NCBI GenBank assembly: GCA_035048815.1
Contig: JAUCBN010000034.1
Coordinates: forward strand, 8,410,737-8,474,736
DNA length: 64,000 nt
Source: Abelmoschus esculentus
Lineage: Eukaryota; Streptophyta; Magnoliopsida; Malvales; Malvaceae
Reading direction: 5' to 3'
A program made the position numbers and the translations under genes. A model generated the notes under the pieces. It did no database searches. It was given only the letters and a program-made list of their open reading frames with translations, and was not told the DNA's origin. This document shows, in pieces, positions 1 through 11,030 of this stretch. The stretch's first letter is position 1. Each line of letters begins with the position of its first letter.

Positions 1-2
1 TG

Positions 3-2516
3 TACGAATTAGATCCAGAGATCGAAAGAACAAGGCAAAGGTTGAGGAGACAAATCCAAGGAGCCATGGCAGAACACCCGGCAGGACAAAACTTACCTGC
101 CGGCAATGGAGGACTTTCGCCACCACTTGGGCCGCGGCAGCTCACTATCAGGGACTTCCTGGAAGAGGACTTAAACGGATTAAACCCAAGAGTCATTACA
201 CCGGAGATTGAAGCAGCCCATTTTGAACTCAAACCCGTTATGTTCAATATGTTAAATACAATTGGACAATTTGGTGGGTCTGCAACTGAAGACGCAAGGC
301 AGCACCTCAAGTCCTTCATGGAAATCTGCAACTCTTTCAAAATCCAAGGAGTCCATGAAGATGTCTTGCGGTTAAAGCTATTCCCCTATTCACTGAGGGA
401 TAGGGCGAAAGCTTGGTTAAATAGCATTCCAGCAAGACCTATTGGATCCTGGAGTGATCTTTGCCGTGATTTCATTACTCGTTTTAATGCTACTAATTTA
501 TATGATAGAATCCGTAATGAAATTACTTCTTTTCGACAGGCAGAATACGAACCAGTGTACGAGGCATGGGAACGCTACAGGGAGCTATTGCACAAGTGTC
601 CTTTGCATGGATTTCCCCTATGGAAACAAGTGGCAATGTTTTACAATGCCACGAATGCCCCGACAAGGATGATGTTAGATGCCTCGGCAAACGGAACACT
701 CCTAGATAAAGCACCTGAGGAAGCTATTGAAATACTGAATAAACTCCCAAAGAATGACTTTTAGTTTCCTACATCTAGGCGAGGAGGAGTAAGACGCCAA
801 GCCACGGTACATGAATTAGACTCATCAAGTTCAGTGGCAGCACAATTGGCCTCTCTTACCAAGATGGTGCAAAACCTGCAGTTACAACAAAATAACCGTG
901 AGGTTAAGGTAATTGATTCATATTGTGACCTATGTGGAGGTAACCACAGTTCCTCTGATTGCATGAATCAAGAAACTGGTATGTATGTTGGGAACTACAA
1001 CCGCAACAATGTGATGTCTGATACATACAACCCCTCACGGAAGAGGCATCCAAACTTATCATGGAGTAACCCTAACAATGTCTTAAACCCATTCACCCAA
1101 CCTTCGGGATATCAGCAACCGATGCCGCAGCAGCAAGCCCAACAGTCTATGCCGCCGCAGCAGATGCAGCAACAACCGGTAAGTTCATTAGAGAACACGC
1201 TAAAGGCCTTCATGATGAAAATTGAGTCATACATGGAAGAAAATAGTAATTTCATCAAGAGCAAAGATGCCTTCATGAATAGAACTGAGATGAGGCTGCA
1301 AAATCAAGAAGCGGCCATAAAAACGCTGGAAACTCAGGGTGGGCAGTTTGCTCAATGTATAAACACTAGACCACAAGGAGGCCTACCTAGCAATACTGAA
1401 GTTGCTAAGGTAATAAGCCATGAACAATGCAAGGCAATCACTACTAGGAGTGGTCTACAGCTGGAGGAAAAGATCCCAGAGAGCCAAATTCAATCAGCGG
1501 ATCAAGCAAATGAAGAGGCCGAGCAAACTGAATCTGGCAACACTGCCCCGGCAGAAAGCACTGCAGCTCCTGAGCAGCCTGCCGAGGCAGCAACAACTCC
1601 AGTGGTGCCAGGTATAAAATTTCAAACTAAAGAAACCCTGGATGAGATGAGACCACCACCACCTTTCCCGCAAAGGTTAAAAAAGCAAAAACAGGACCAG
1701 CAATTCAAGAAATTCCTCGACATCTTGAAGCAAGTCTACATCAACATACCTTTCGTTGAAGCTATTGAAAAAATGTCGAACTATGCCAAGTTCCTAAAGG
1801 ACATGGTGTCAAAGAGAAAACGAATAGGTGAGTTTGAGACAGTGGCTGCTACCGAGGGATGCATGGCAATGCTGCATAACTGCATGCCACCAAAGTTAAA
1901 AGATCCTGGTTGCTTTACTATACCTTGTGCGATAGGTAAGAGTTATGAAGGTAAGGCCCTATGCGACCTTGGAGCCAGCATAAACCTCATGCCCAAATCC
2001 TTCTTTCAAAAGCTTGGAATTGGAAGGGCGAAGCCTACAACAGTGATGCTCCAACTAGCGGATCGATCCTATGTGCAACCCGAAGGCAAAATCGAGGACA
2101 TACTGGTAAGAGTTGACAAGTTTATTTTTCCTGTCGACTTCCTTGTCCTTGATTGTGAAGCAGATGACAATGCACCGATCATCCTTGGGATACCTTTCCT
2201 TGCAACTGGACGCACCCTCATTGACGTGGAAAAAGGAGAGTTGACAATGCGGGTCAATGACCAACAAGTCAAACTCAACGCATTCCACAACTTAAAGAAG
2301 TATGATGATCCAGAGGAGTGCAAGGCCATCCACACAGTAGACAATAAGATATCCTGCCTGGGCAGTCTGCTCGGCAAAATATTCGGCAAGAAGATTAAGC
2401 CCAAGGAGGATGGACAGACAGCAAAAAGGAGTGGCACACAACCGATTCACAATTTGGGCCTAAGGGAGAGAATAATTTTGGGAGATGCATTTGCATGCTC
2501 TCCACCAGTAACATGA
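3..2516 (+). pseudogene. GagT copy A gag-protease polyprotein, start cut by window edge, one nonsense codon
   Basis: One frame runs from base 3 to the TGA at 2514-2516, broken only by an in-frame TAG at 762-764 where copy B has a CAA codon. The N-terminal third matches the retrotransposon gag domain of Athila elements (the stretch HFELKPVMFNML and the DRAKAWLNS core are visible). A CCHC knuckle (C-x2-C-x3-H-x4-C) lies at about 931-963, followed by a Gln/Pro-rich linker (about 1110-1190). The aspartic protease follows, with the active-site Asp at 1965-1967 in a DLGAS motif and the later ILG-x-PFLAT strand near 2190. By family knowledge the product would form particles and process itself. No reverse transcriptase follows, so the protein would have to package RNA copied by an enzyme supplied in trans. 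Confidence 0.85.
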
Positions 2517-2979
2517 CCTCTCCCCTTTTCTTTATTATTATATTAGAGTTAGTAGTTTATTTTTATTTTTCTAATTATTTTTGCTTTAAGTATTTTCTCT
2601 TTCCGTGTGTGTTATTTTTTTAGGAATAAAAAGCAAGAATAAAGGAGAAATAGTTCACAGCAGGAACTCTGCCGAGGCAATAAAACAGTGTCAGGGCCGC
2701 AGCAGTCCTAACGGGCAGAACAGTGTAACGGCTAGTCTGCCGAGCTTCCTGCCACGGTAGAAAAAGGAAACGGTTACGAAACGGCTAGTGGCTATAATGG
2801 TCACAAGGCCGAGGCCTATATAAGAAACTCCTTCCTCTTGAACTATTCACTCTTACTTTCTTGTTTTCTTTAGTCTTCATAACAATCTTTCTCTCACATT
2901 ACTCTCTGCCTACTAATTCTCGTAAAATTTCCAGATTCTCTTCAAGAAAACCTCCAAGAATTCACATCTCTCTATCTTG
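2517..2979 (+). other. Spacer between gag-protease and ORF2
   Basis: This 463-bp non-coding spacer starts AT-rich, then holds several GC-rich near-palindromes (GCCGAGGC-type at about 2670 and 2810) and a TATA box. A CT-rich leader (about 2850-2979) runs into the ORF2 ATG. Copy B has the same order of parts at 15876-16408. The layout looks like an internal promoter plus 5' leader rather than decayed pol. Confidence 0.6.
2817..2823 (+). promoter_or_regulatory. Internal TATA box upstream of ORF2 (copy A)
   Basis: TATATAA lies in the context GGCCTATATAAGAAA, 163 bases before the ORF2 ATG. Copy B has the same motif at 16033-16039 on the minus strand, 164 bases before its ATG. The LTR TATA (5126-5132) has the similar context GCCTATATAAAG. 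Function is inferred from position and conservation only. Confidence 0.55.
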
Positions 2980-4506
2980 ATGGCAACATATAAAAGATTC
3001 GCCCCAGCCAACGTTGAAGATCGATTCAACCGATCTTTCATCGCTAGGCAACTTTGGGAAGAGCAAGGTTTCCAGCATGCGGACGAAGAGAACTACGGCA
3101 TTGAACACTACCTCTATGACAGAATTAAGTACCAGAATTGGGAAATTTTCTGTCTGCAACCTGCCCAGGCGAACGCCACGATCGTGCGGGAGTTCTACGC
3201 TCATGGGCCCAGCAAAGACTCCCTATTCGTTCACTGCCGCGGCAGGCCAGTCCAGCTCGATGCTGAGACGATCAATAATTTTTACGGCCTCACCCCAGAC
3301 AGTGATATCCACGCCGAGTTCTTGGAAGATATCACTGCCGAGGACTATGAACTCATTAAAGACGATCTTTGTTACGGGAACACCCCATGGGAAACCGGTA
3401 CCCATAGAGGATCCGTAACAAGACAAAGCCTAAAGCCGGAGGCCAAGATGTGGAATACCATCGTCAAACGATGCCTCATCCCAACATCACACAATAGTAC
3501 GGTGGATCGCAAGAGATTGGTGCTTATCCAATCCATCATCAACAAGAGGACCATCAATGTTGGCGAAATCATCCTACGAGAAATTCACGAGTGCGGTAAG
3601 AAAGATAGGGGACCATTGTATTTCCCTTGCTTGATTACGGGTTTATGTGTTTCTGCAGGTGTACCCATTGAAGAAACGGACGAATACGCCCCCCCACGAC
3701 GAATATAGACCAGGGACTTCTGCCACAAAGTCATGCAAATCACGCAAGCAGAGCCTGTCCAAGCAACGCCGCAGCAGTTCACTGCCGATACTACTGTCGG
3801 GGCCCAGTACACGGCAGACATGCCTGGTACTGCCCACACCTCTGCCACAGCAGACCCGTACCAAGAGATCTTGCAACGGATGGCAGCAATGGACCTTAGA
3901 CAACAACGGTACATGGAGTACCAAAGGGACTTCAATGGCACCTTAGCCCAGATGATGCTGCACGCCTTCCCGGACCAAGGAGCACAATTTCCGGAGTTCC
4001 CAAGCAACATGTTCGTCACAGCCGCACCTTACACCGAGACTACACCAACCCCGGGAGGACCAAGGTCGTACTTCCATGCGGCCCCAATAACAGGCTGCCG
4101 GCCCATCTAGGGCAGCGGATTATGCCGCGGCCTCGTCTGTCAGCAGAAGGCCATCCAAGCGGAGGACCGTTTTCAGCACTCCACCCCGATCACCAATCAT
4201 CATGGGCAGTCTATCGGCCAAGATAGATGCTTATGTGCACCAAAGCTCTACCGTCGTCGGACCAAGTACACACCACACCGGAGGAGCCACGGCAATGAGA
4301 GGAGGAATAGACGTGATTCTAACCGAATAGATGGCTGATGTAGAAGAAGGAGAGGAGGTAGAAGCCCTGATGCAAAGGACACCACCCACTCGAGTCCAAC
4401 CGCCCCGGCAAGCAAAGGCACAACCATCGCCTTCACCAAGGACAAAGCAATCGGCAGCTAGGCCGAGGAGGAAAATTGTTACAAGCAACTCTTCGGAGTC
4501 GCTTTA
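2980..4506 (+). pseudogene. GagT copy A ORF2: 'putative plant transposon protein' domain plus low-complexity tail
   Basis: ATG at 2980 is the first Met codon of a frame open to TAG at 3706-3708. The same frame then continues to 4110, after which a short deletion relative to copy B shifts it; homology in another frame goes on to about 4500. Residues about 40-235 resemble the plant domain catalogued as 'putative plant transposon protein' (I recall this as Pfam PF20167): visible elements are REFYAHGP, a VHCRGRPVQ segment followed by INNFYGL, and PTSHNS before a hydrophobic GEIILREI helix. The C-terminal part is Gln/Pro/Ser-rich with TPPRSP-like basic patches seen in copy B. The domain's biochemical role is not known to me. 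Athila elements carry an extra ORF near the 3' end, so ORF2 may derive from that rather than from an unrelated gene. Confidence 0.7.
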
Positions 4507-4871
4507 AATATCTTTGTCCCTTATTCAAATATAAATTGCTTTTACTGTTTCTATTTGCTGCTTATTATATTCATATTCTGTTTTGCCGTTTACTTCTTTA
4601 AATATAAAGCATTGAGGACAATGCTTGGTTTGAGTTTGGGGGTGCAAATTCACTGCCAAGGCAGCAATCTACTGTCGCGGCCTTGCCAAAAAGGAAATAT
4701 TCCAGTGATTTTTTTTTAATTTTTACGCTCCCCGCCTTACTTGAATCTACTGCTTACACTTTTGCATTGCTCATCATCAGTATTGCCTTAGTTTATTTTT
4801 TAAGGCTATAGAAATCTTTCTCCTTACCATGTTTTAGGTTTTGTTAAGAGGGCTTAACCTTAGGATGCTTA
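4507..4871 (+). other. GagT copy A 3' UTR with polypurine-tract module
   Basis: It contains a GAGGACAATGC stretch followed by GAGTTTGGGGGTG at about 4631-4643, the same module that copy B has at 14211 (minus). Downstream of about 4700 the sequence no longer resembles copy B and holds nothing recognisable until LTR homology resumes at about 4872. Confidence 0.6.
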
Positions 4872-5962
4872 ACCTGATGCCGAGGCGGCAACAAAAAGAC
4901 AGGAAGCAAAACTATAGGCGATGGAAGGATAAAAATCCAAGGAACGTGTCTGGACATGAAGCCCATGAATCGGAGCTGGCTAGCACAAGGAAAAGCCCAA
5001 AGGAAGACCACACGGGAAAGCCCCTTAGCCGAATATAAACTTGGAAATATATTTAATTATGTACTTGACTTGTTCCCTACTCCAAGTTGTATTCTACTTA
5101 GGAAAGGTTTGCCCTAGGTCTAGCCTATATAAAGACCTAGCCACCCAATGTACAATACACGGAATACCTAGGGAGAGAGCCGATTTCTACTCTTGTTTCC
5201 TTCCTCTCCACTATGTTCTAAACCTTTTTAGGGATTAGGTGAAGGTTGTCGAGTATTTGTGAGAGGAGATTGTACTTTGTCTTTGATTCAGTGCTATAAA
5301 GTTATCAAGGTATGCTTATCCTTTGTTATTCCTTGTTTTCACAATTGAGCTCGGGAGAGGATATTGTGAATCATCCATTTATCTAAGCTCGGAAGAGTTA
5401 GATTCATGAAAGGGGTAAGTACGGTGTTTCAATCGCGAAATACTAACTCGGCCTAGGGATAGGTTAAGAGTTTCAGCGGCTAAAAGAAGTGTGAGATTGG
5501 TTGGTGAGTATAATTGGTTCACGCTAGGAGGTATCATCAAGGACTAGTCATCAACAGCACTCTGACTTAGGGATAAGCGGAGTCATCCAAGGACACTTTG
5601 CCGAACTTTGGTAAAGTCTGCCCACGAGCAAGGGATTGTCGCGGCAGTAAACTGTAGTGCTGCCGAGACAGTGATATACGATTGCATTGGACAAAGACAA
5701 GTCAATCAAATCCACAATACGACGCAACTGGATCCTAGCCCATATCTCTCTACTATTTCAACTCTTTATTTTTATTTTGTTATTTTAGTTTACATAAATC
5801 AAATCAACTCAACTGTATTTTTATTTTTCTACAGAACAAGAAAATGAAGAAAGCATATTAAGTATATCGGTCCCTGAGGAGACGATAACTCGATAAAATA
5901 CTTATCACTTATTACTTGCGATGTGTCCACTTGCACTAAACGCGCACTTTTGACACGCGATA
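4872..5962 (+). repeat. GagT copy A 3' LTR, 5' end missing
   Basis: Alignable by eye to the reverse complement of both copy B LTRs, but about 230-250 bases of the U3 side are absent. It holds the LTR TATA box (5126-5132) and the block at about 5440-5590 (GGGATAGGTTAAGAGTTTCA) that also resembles the Athila LTR at 60860-60900. It ends in GACACGCGATA. Confidence 0.8.
5126..5132 (+). promoter_or_regulatory. GagT LTR TATA box
   Basis: TATATAA in the context GCCTATATAAAGACC, conserved in the LTRs of copy B (minus strand, near 13276-13282 and 19856-19862). It probably sets the start of the genomic transcript. Confidence 0.55.
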
Positions 5963-6562
5963 GGTTTAAAGTTTGATGCAAAAAATAGAGTTTTTCAAGT
6001 AAAACCAAAGAAAAATGAAGAGATTTTGAAGAAGAAAAATATATGAAAATAGACCAACGAAATTTTATTAAAAAGAATGAATATTTAACTTGAAAGGATG
6101 ATGAATAGGCTGCCTTGGAGAAGAAGAAATCGAAATAAAGAAAAAGATTATTTTTTTAAAAGTAAATTTTTTGGGTTTTGTATCAAAATTAGAGAATTTT
6201 GATTACTTAGGTTAAAACAAGGGATTAAAGGTTGTTTATATAGGATCTTGGAAGGTTTAGATCAACTAGAATTAAGATTATATCAAATTACCTTAAAGAT
6301 TCAAAGTTTTGGCTTAGTTTATAAAATTATCTTCAAGTTTTCAATTTTTACAAAATAGTAACTAATTTCAAAATCTTAGGGTTTCAAGGGTCAATTTTAA
6401 AAATTGGTTTGACCAAATTCAAATATATATTAAAGAATGATTTTAGGAAATTTTTCCATATTTTATTTCGATTAATAATCAATTTTTAAGAACTTAATCC
6501 CAAACTAGGCTTAACAGGCTAAACCGGCCCACTAACTTCTAGGCCCAATTTTGGGGTGTTAC
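5963..6562 (-). repeat. Tekay-like LTR fragment, minus orientation, cut by GagT copy A
   Basis: Read on the minus strand it begins TGTAACACCCC at 6562, the usual start of Del/Tekay LTRs. It is alignable to the plus-strand LTR at about 8880-9300 (for example the shared CCTAAGATTTTGAAATTAGT segment). It ends abruptly where GagT copy A begins; the rest should lie beyond copy A's unseen 5' end. Its start abuts the RT fragment at 6563 exactly, so it is a separate insertion into the plus-strand Tekay body. Confidence 0.65.
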
Positions 6563-8832
6563 ACATTTAAGGTTTGTTTTGCAGTCTCTATTGGAAAATA
6601 AGTTGTATGCGGAGTTAAGTAAGTGTGAGTTTTGGATAAAGGAGGTTGTTTTTCTTGGACATGTAGTTTCGGCGAAAGGTATTAGTGTTGATCCACAAAA
6701 TTTTGGGGCTGTTGTGAGTTGGAAACCACCTAGATCTGTGACATAGCTACATATTTTTCTGGTTTTGGCGGGATATTATTGAAGATTTGTGAAGTGTTTT
6801 TCTAGGATTGCAGCACCTCTAACCAAGTTGTTGCAAAATGATGTTAAGTTTGAGTAGACCGAAAAGAGACAAGAGGCTTTTGAGAAGCTTAGGGAGGCTT
6901 TGATGCATGCTCCGATCTTAGTTCAACCTAAACCGGGAAAGGAGTTTACGGTGTATAATGATGCATCTTATGTTGGTGTTGGTTGTGTTTTGATGCAAGA
7001 GGGAAGAGTGTTAGCTTATGCATCTCATCAGTTGAAGGTGCATGAGAAAAACTACCCTATACATGATATTGAGTTAGCCGCAGTTGTGTTTGCTCTTAAG
7101 ATATGGAGGCATTATCTATATAGCGAGCGATGTCTGGCTTACACGGATCAGAAGATTTTGAGGTATTTGATGTCATATAAGGATCTTAATCTTAGGCAAC
7201 GTCGTTGGCTCAAGCTGCTTAAGGATTATGATTTGACTATTGAGTACCATCCGGGTAAGGCTAATGTTGTTGTCGATGCTTTGAGTAGAAAGGTGGTTGT
7301 TGAATTGCATGCTATGTTTGCTAGGTTGAACTTGTCAAAGGATTGAGGTTTGATAGTTTTGTTGCAGTTTAAACCATCTCTGGTTGAAGTGATCAGAGAG
7401 AAACAGTTGTTGGATGAATCTTTGGTACCTTTTATTCAGGATATAGATAAAGGTATACCGATGTAGTATGGTTTTCGAGTAGATGGAGTATTATGTTTCA
7501 GAGATCATGTTGTGGTTCCAAATGATGCTGAGTTGAGACGTACTATTCTTGCGAAAGTGCATAGTAGCCCTTTTGCTATGCATCCGGGTACTACTAAGAT
7601 GTATCAGGATTTGAAAAGTGACTATTTTTGGGTTGGTCTGAAAAAGGATGTAGTCGAGTTTGTGATTATATGTTTAGTGTGTTAGCGGGTAAAGGCTGAA
7701 CACCAGGTTCCATCAGGTTTGTTACAACCGTTAAAGGTTCCATAGTGGAAGTGGGAAAGGATTATTATGAACTTTGTGACGGGTTTGCCTTTGACAACGT
7801 CTAGGAAGGGCTCAATATGAGTAGTTGTGGACAGGTTTACGAAGTGTGCACACTTTATTCCTGTGCATACTAAGTATTCCTTGGATAAGTTGGTTGAGCT
7901 TTATGTTTCTAGTGTTGTGAGGCTCCATGGAGTGCCAAAATCCATAGTATTTGATAGGGATCCGATATTTACGTCAAGTTTTTGGAAATCGTTGGAGAAA
8001 GCTCTTGGTACAAAGTTGAGATTTAGTACATCCTATCATCTGCAGACGGATGGACAATCCGAGAAGGTTATCCAGGTTTTGGAGGATATGCTAAGGTGTT
8101 GTGTTATAGATTTCCAGGGTTCTTGGGAAAAGTACTTGTCGTTGGTGGAGTTCTCGTGTAATAATAATTACCAGGCGAGTATTCAAATGGCTCTGTTTGG
8201 GCTTTGTATGGAAGTAAATGTCGTACTCCGTTGTGTTGGGCTGATACTGGAGAGAAATTCGTGAGTTACCTAGTGTTCTTGAGGATACTAACGAGAAGGT
8301 TAAACTTATTAGTGGTAGACTTAAGGCAGCATTAGATCATCAAAAGTCTTATGTTGATCTTAAGCGGAAAAAGATAGAGTATGTTGTAAGTGAAAAAGTT
8401 TTCCTGAAGGTATCTCCATGGAAGAAGGTGATGCGGTTTGGAAGGAAAGGAAATTTGAGTCTGAGGTTTATTGGACCGTTTGAGGTGTTAGAAAGAATCG
8501 GACCAGTGGCTTATTGTCTAAGGTTGTCTTCCGAGCTTGAGAGGATACATGATGTGTTTCATATATCTATGCTTCGAAGGTACAGATCGGATCTATCGTA
8601 TGTTTTTTCGATGAGAGAAGTAGAGCTTAATCCAGATCTGTCGTATGAAGAAGATCCGATAGAAATTCTAGCATCAAATTCTAAGGTTCTGCGTGGTAAG
8701 ATCATCAAGTTATTCAAAGTGATTTTGCGACATCGAGGTGTCGAGGAAGCCACGTGGGAACCAAAGTCGGACATAGAAGAACAGTTCCCTTATCTTTTTC
8801 CACCAGGTAATTTCAAGGATAATGTTTCTTAA
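6563..8832 (+). pseudogene. Tekay/Del chromovirus pol remnant: end of RT, RNase H, integrase, chromodomain
   Basis: Translation begins at HLRFVLQ, just after where the catalytic YVDD box of RT should be; the rest of RT is absent. RNase H follows (6900-7346; NDASYVGVG, then [12 protein letters not shown] and DALSRK). The integrase zinc finger is near 7555-7690 (H-x-H spacing, then C-x2-C with the next codon a stop). The catalytic core has Asp in VVDRFTK (7825), Asp in FDRDP and Glu in QSEKVIQ. The C-terminal part ends in a chromodomain-like EATWEPKSDIEEQFP at about 8745. Several stops (for example 6744, 6774, 6855, 7343, 7683) and a frame change near 8270-8428 show it is dead. The chromodomain assigns it to the chromoviruses, which tend to target heterochromatin. 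Confidence 0.9.
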
Positions 8833-8833
8833 G

Positions 8834-11030
8834 TGGGCTTTGGTCAATCCTAAAATATATACTTGACTTATCCTAAAAACCTAATTAAATATATACATGA
8901 CTTTGGTCAAGCCAATTTCGAAAATTGAACCTTAAAATCCTAAGATTTTGAAATTAGTGACTATTTTGTAAAAATTGAAAAATTGAGGACAATTACATAA
9001 ATCAAGCCAAAACTTTGAATCTTTAATGGTCTTTAATCCAATTATTATCCTAGCTCGTCTAGGCTTTACAATTTATAATTAATTAAGTTCATAAATTATA
9101 TTTTAACCCAAATTACTAATTAAACCTGATTTTTAACTCTTAAATCCTATTTAAACATATTAAACCTATCTTATTATTATAATTTTTCCCCTCTTCCCAA
9201 GGCAGAGAATCATAAGTTTTTCAAAGGTAAACCTAAATCTTTTTATTAATTTTTGTTTGGATTAAATTATATAACTTTTTCTTCTTTAAAACTTCTTGTT
9301 TTCTCATTGTTTTATCGTTTTAAAACCCGGAAAGCAATTGGATCAGTTTTAGAGGTGAGATTTCATCAAACCTATAGAACTTCAAAGTTCTTTACTGAAA
9401 TTCTCAAGTTCTTGGCTTGGTAAAAACAGTTTTAATCCTTTCTTTTAGAAAAATCGGTTTTTTGGGTCAAAATATCCAATTTTCGTTTAAGGGTTTTTAC
9501 TCACTTTTTCTGGATCCTAAAAGGATATTTTTAAAGTGTTAGTATGTTTATAAAGTTTCTTTTATAATCCCTAATCTCAAACTAAAGGTTTAAGAGAAGT
9601 TTGGTTGGTTTTAGAAAGTTTTCGGTTAAGGTTTTGATAGGTTTAAGGGGTTTTCCAAATTGGGATTTTATGCGTGCGACTTGGAGAACTAAAATCTTAG
9701 TTTTGATGCTTGAATTAGGTAAAGAAATAGTCGATATCGTTTAAAGAAGTTTTGGATCAAACCAGTGACTTGGCGAGCAAGAAATGGTTATTGGTGAGTG
9801 ATTTATGAGAGTGGGCTATTTCTGCAGTGTTTTACATCTGTTTTACAGTGGTTTGGGGTGTAGGAAAGGTGTGAAAAACCTCTTTATTCTTTGGAGTATG
9901 TTTTTAAGTTTTTCTCTCTTGAAAATCTCATATTACGCTTTGCTTTGCTATGTGATTTTGCCATGTTCATGTTTTAATTGTGCATATGTAATTATGCATG
10001 TGATTAGATGCTTATGATATTGTTTTTATAATGTTTTGATGCTCCCATAGTTTTGTTTTCAAAATTTGATAAAAAGAGGTTTTAACGATTTATGCATTTG
10101 TTGCATGTATTAATGTGAAGCATGAGTTGTGATTCAATGTTTTTATCTTGAAACTTGAGCATCGTGTTTTGTTTTTAGTATTGGTATTAAAGATGATGAA
10201 AGGTGGATAAGTTGATCGATCAATAGGATGTAAGTGCACTATAATTAAAATGCGTACGTGTATTAAATGCCTTGGTGATGTATTAGAGTTAATACTTACA
10301 TTATGATATATGTGTTATATTACATTGTAAGTGTTGCTTATCCTAGATACTAAGGTGAGATTTCATGATTGGGGTTATCCTGGATACAATAGTAATAGTT
10401 CATCAAGCGTATCGATAAGGTTCTGTTTGATTTAGATATCGACCTTTACAGTCTCAAATGGTATCGGAACGGTCCTTCGAGCGTTTCGAAATGCGAGTTT
10501 GTTACGCAGGCAATCTTTTGAGTTATAGTAAGTGTTCCAAAACCTTTAATACCCGTTTCGATACCCCCTTTGTTGTTTTCATAGGTTTCGATACCAGGGA
10601 AGGGTGTTTCGATACCCCTGTCAGTTAAACTTATTAAAGGATGAAAAATAACTTTTAAAACCTATATTTTAATCCCTAAACTATAAAAATACAATTGGAT
10701 GACTTGTAGATATTATTTTAACCTATGCAATTGAATTATCTAGAAATTATAATTAGGTCCCTAAAACTTGTTCGATTAAATTAGTACTTGTTCGATTAAA
10801 ATTAGGTCCCTAAAACTTGTTTGATTAAATTAGTACTTGTTTCTTTTTAGTTTCCGATGCAATTGAACTCGATCATTGCATGAACATGTAGGACCTAAAT
10901 AATGCATTTAGAAAAGAAAAAAGAAATATTTTAGGGTTGTTTATCGGGGTGAGTCTCTAGATTAGTCTCGGTATTCCTCGTGTAGCTCGTTCGAGTCGGG
11001 TGGCGTCTAGACCGGGTCGAGGGGGTTACA
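8834..11030 (+). repeat. Tekay-like 3' LTR, plus orientation
   Basis: It follows the chromodomain stop and shares its first few hundred bases with the inverted LTR at 5963-6562, although the canonical TGTAACACCC start is missing. It ends GTCGAGGGGGTTACA at 11030, matching the reverse of the LTR ends at 11668 and 22617. It contains a run of TTTCGATACC motifs (10430-10620) and a short tandem duplication (about 10755-10850). No ORF of interest is seen. Confidence 0.7.

Larger units (their letters stand above)
1..5962 (+). mobile_element. GagT copy A: non-autonomous Athila-derived LTR retrotransposon, 5' end outside window
   Basis: The window opens inside the gag frame and runs through gag-protease, a spacer, ORF2, a 3' UTR and a 3' LTR whose last bases (about 5930-5962) are the reverse complement of the LTR tip seen in copies B and C. 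No RT, RNase H or integrase is present between gag-protease and the LTR. The terminal dinucleotide is TA where the other copies have CA. The 5' part of the 3' LTR is missing: homology to copy B's LTR begins only at about 4872, and 4690-4871 is unrelated to the matching region of copy B. The element sits in a minus-strand Tekay-like LTR (5963-6562). The left end and target duplication lie outside the window. Confidence 0.85.

Noticed and set aside
2977..2979. TTG as start codon of ORF2
   Set aside because: The ATG three bases later is present in both copies and needs no unusual start.
9805..10017. 70-codon cysteine-rich plus-strand frame
   Set aside because: Inside a Tekay-like LTR, T-rich composition, no motif.
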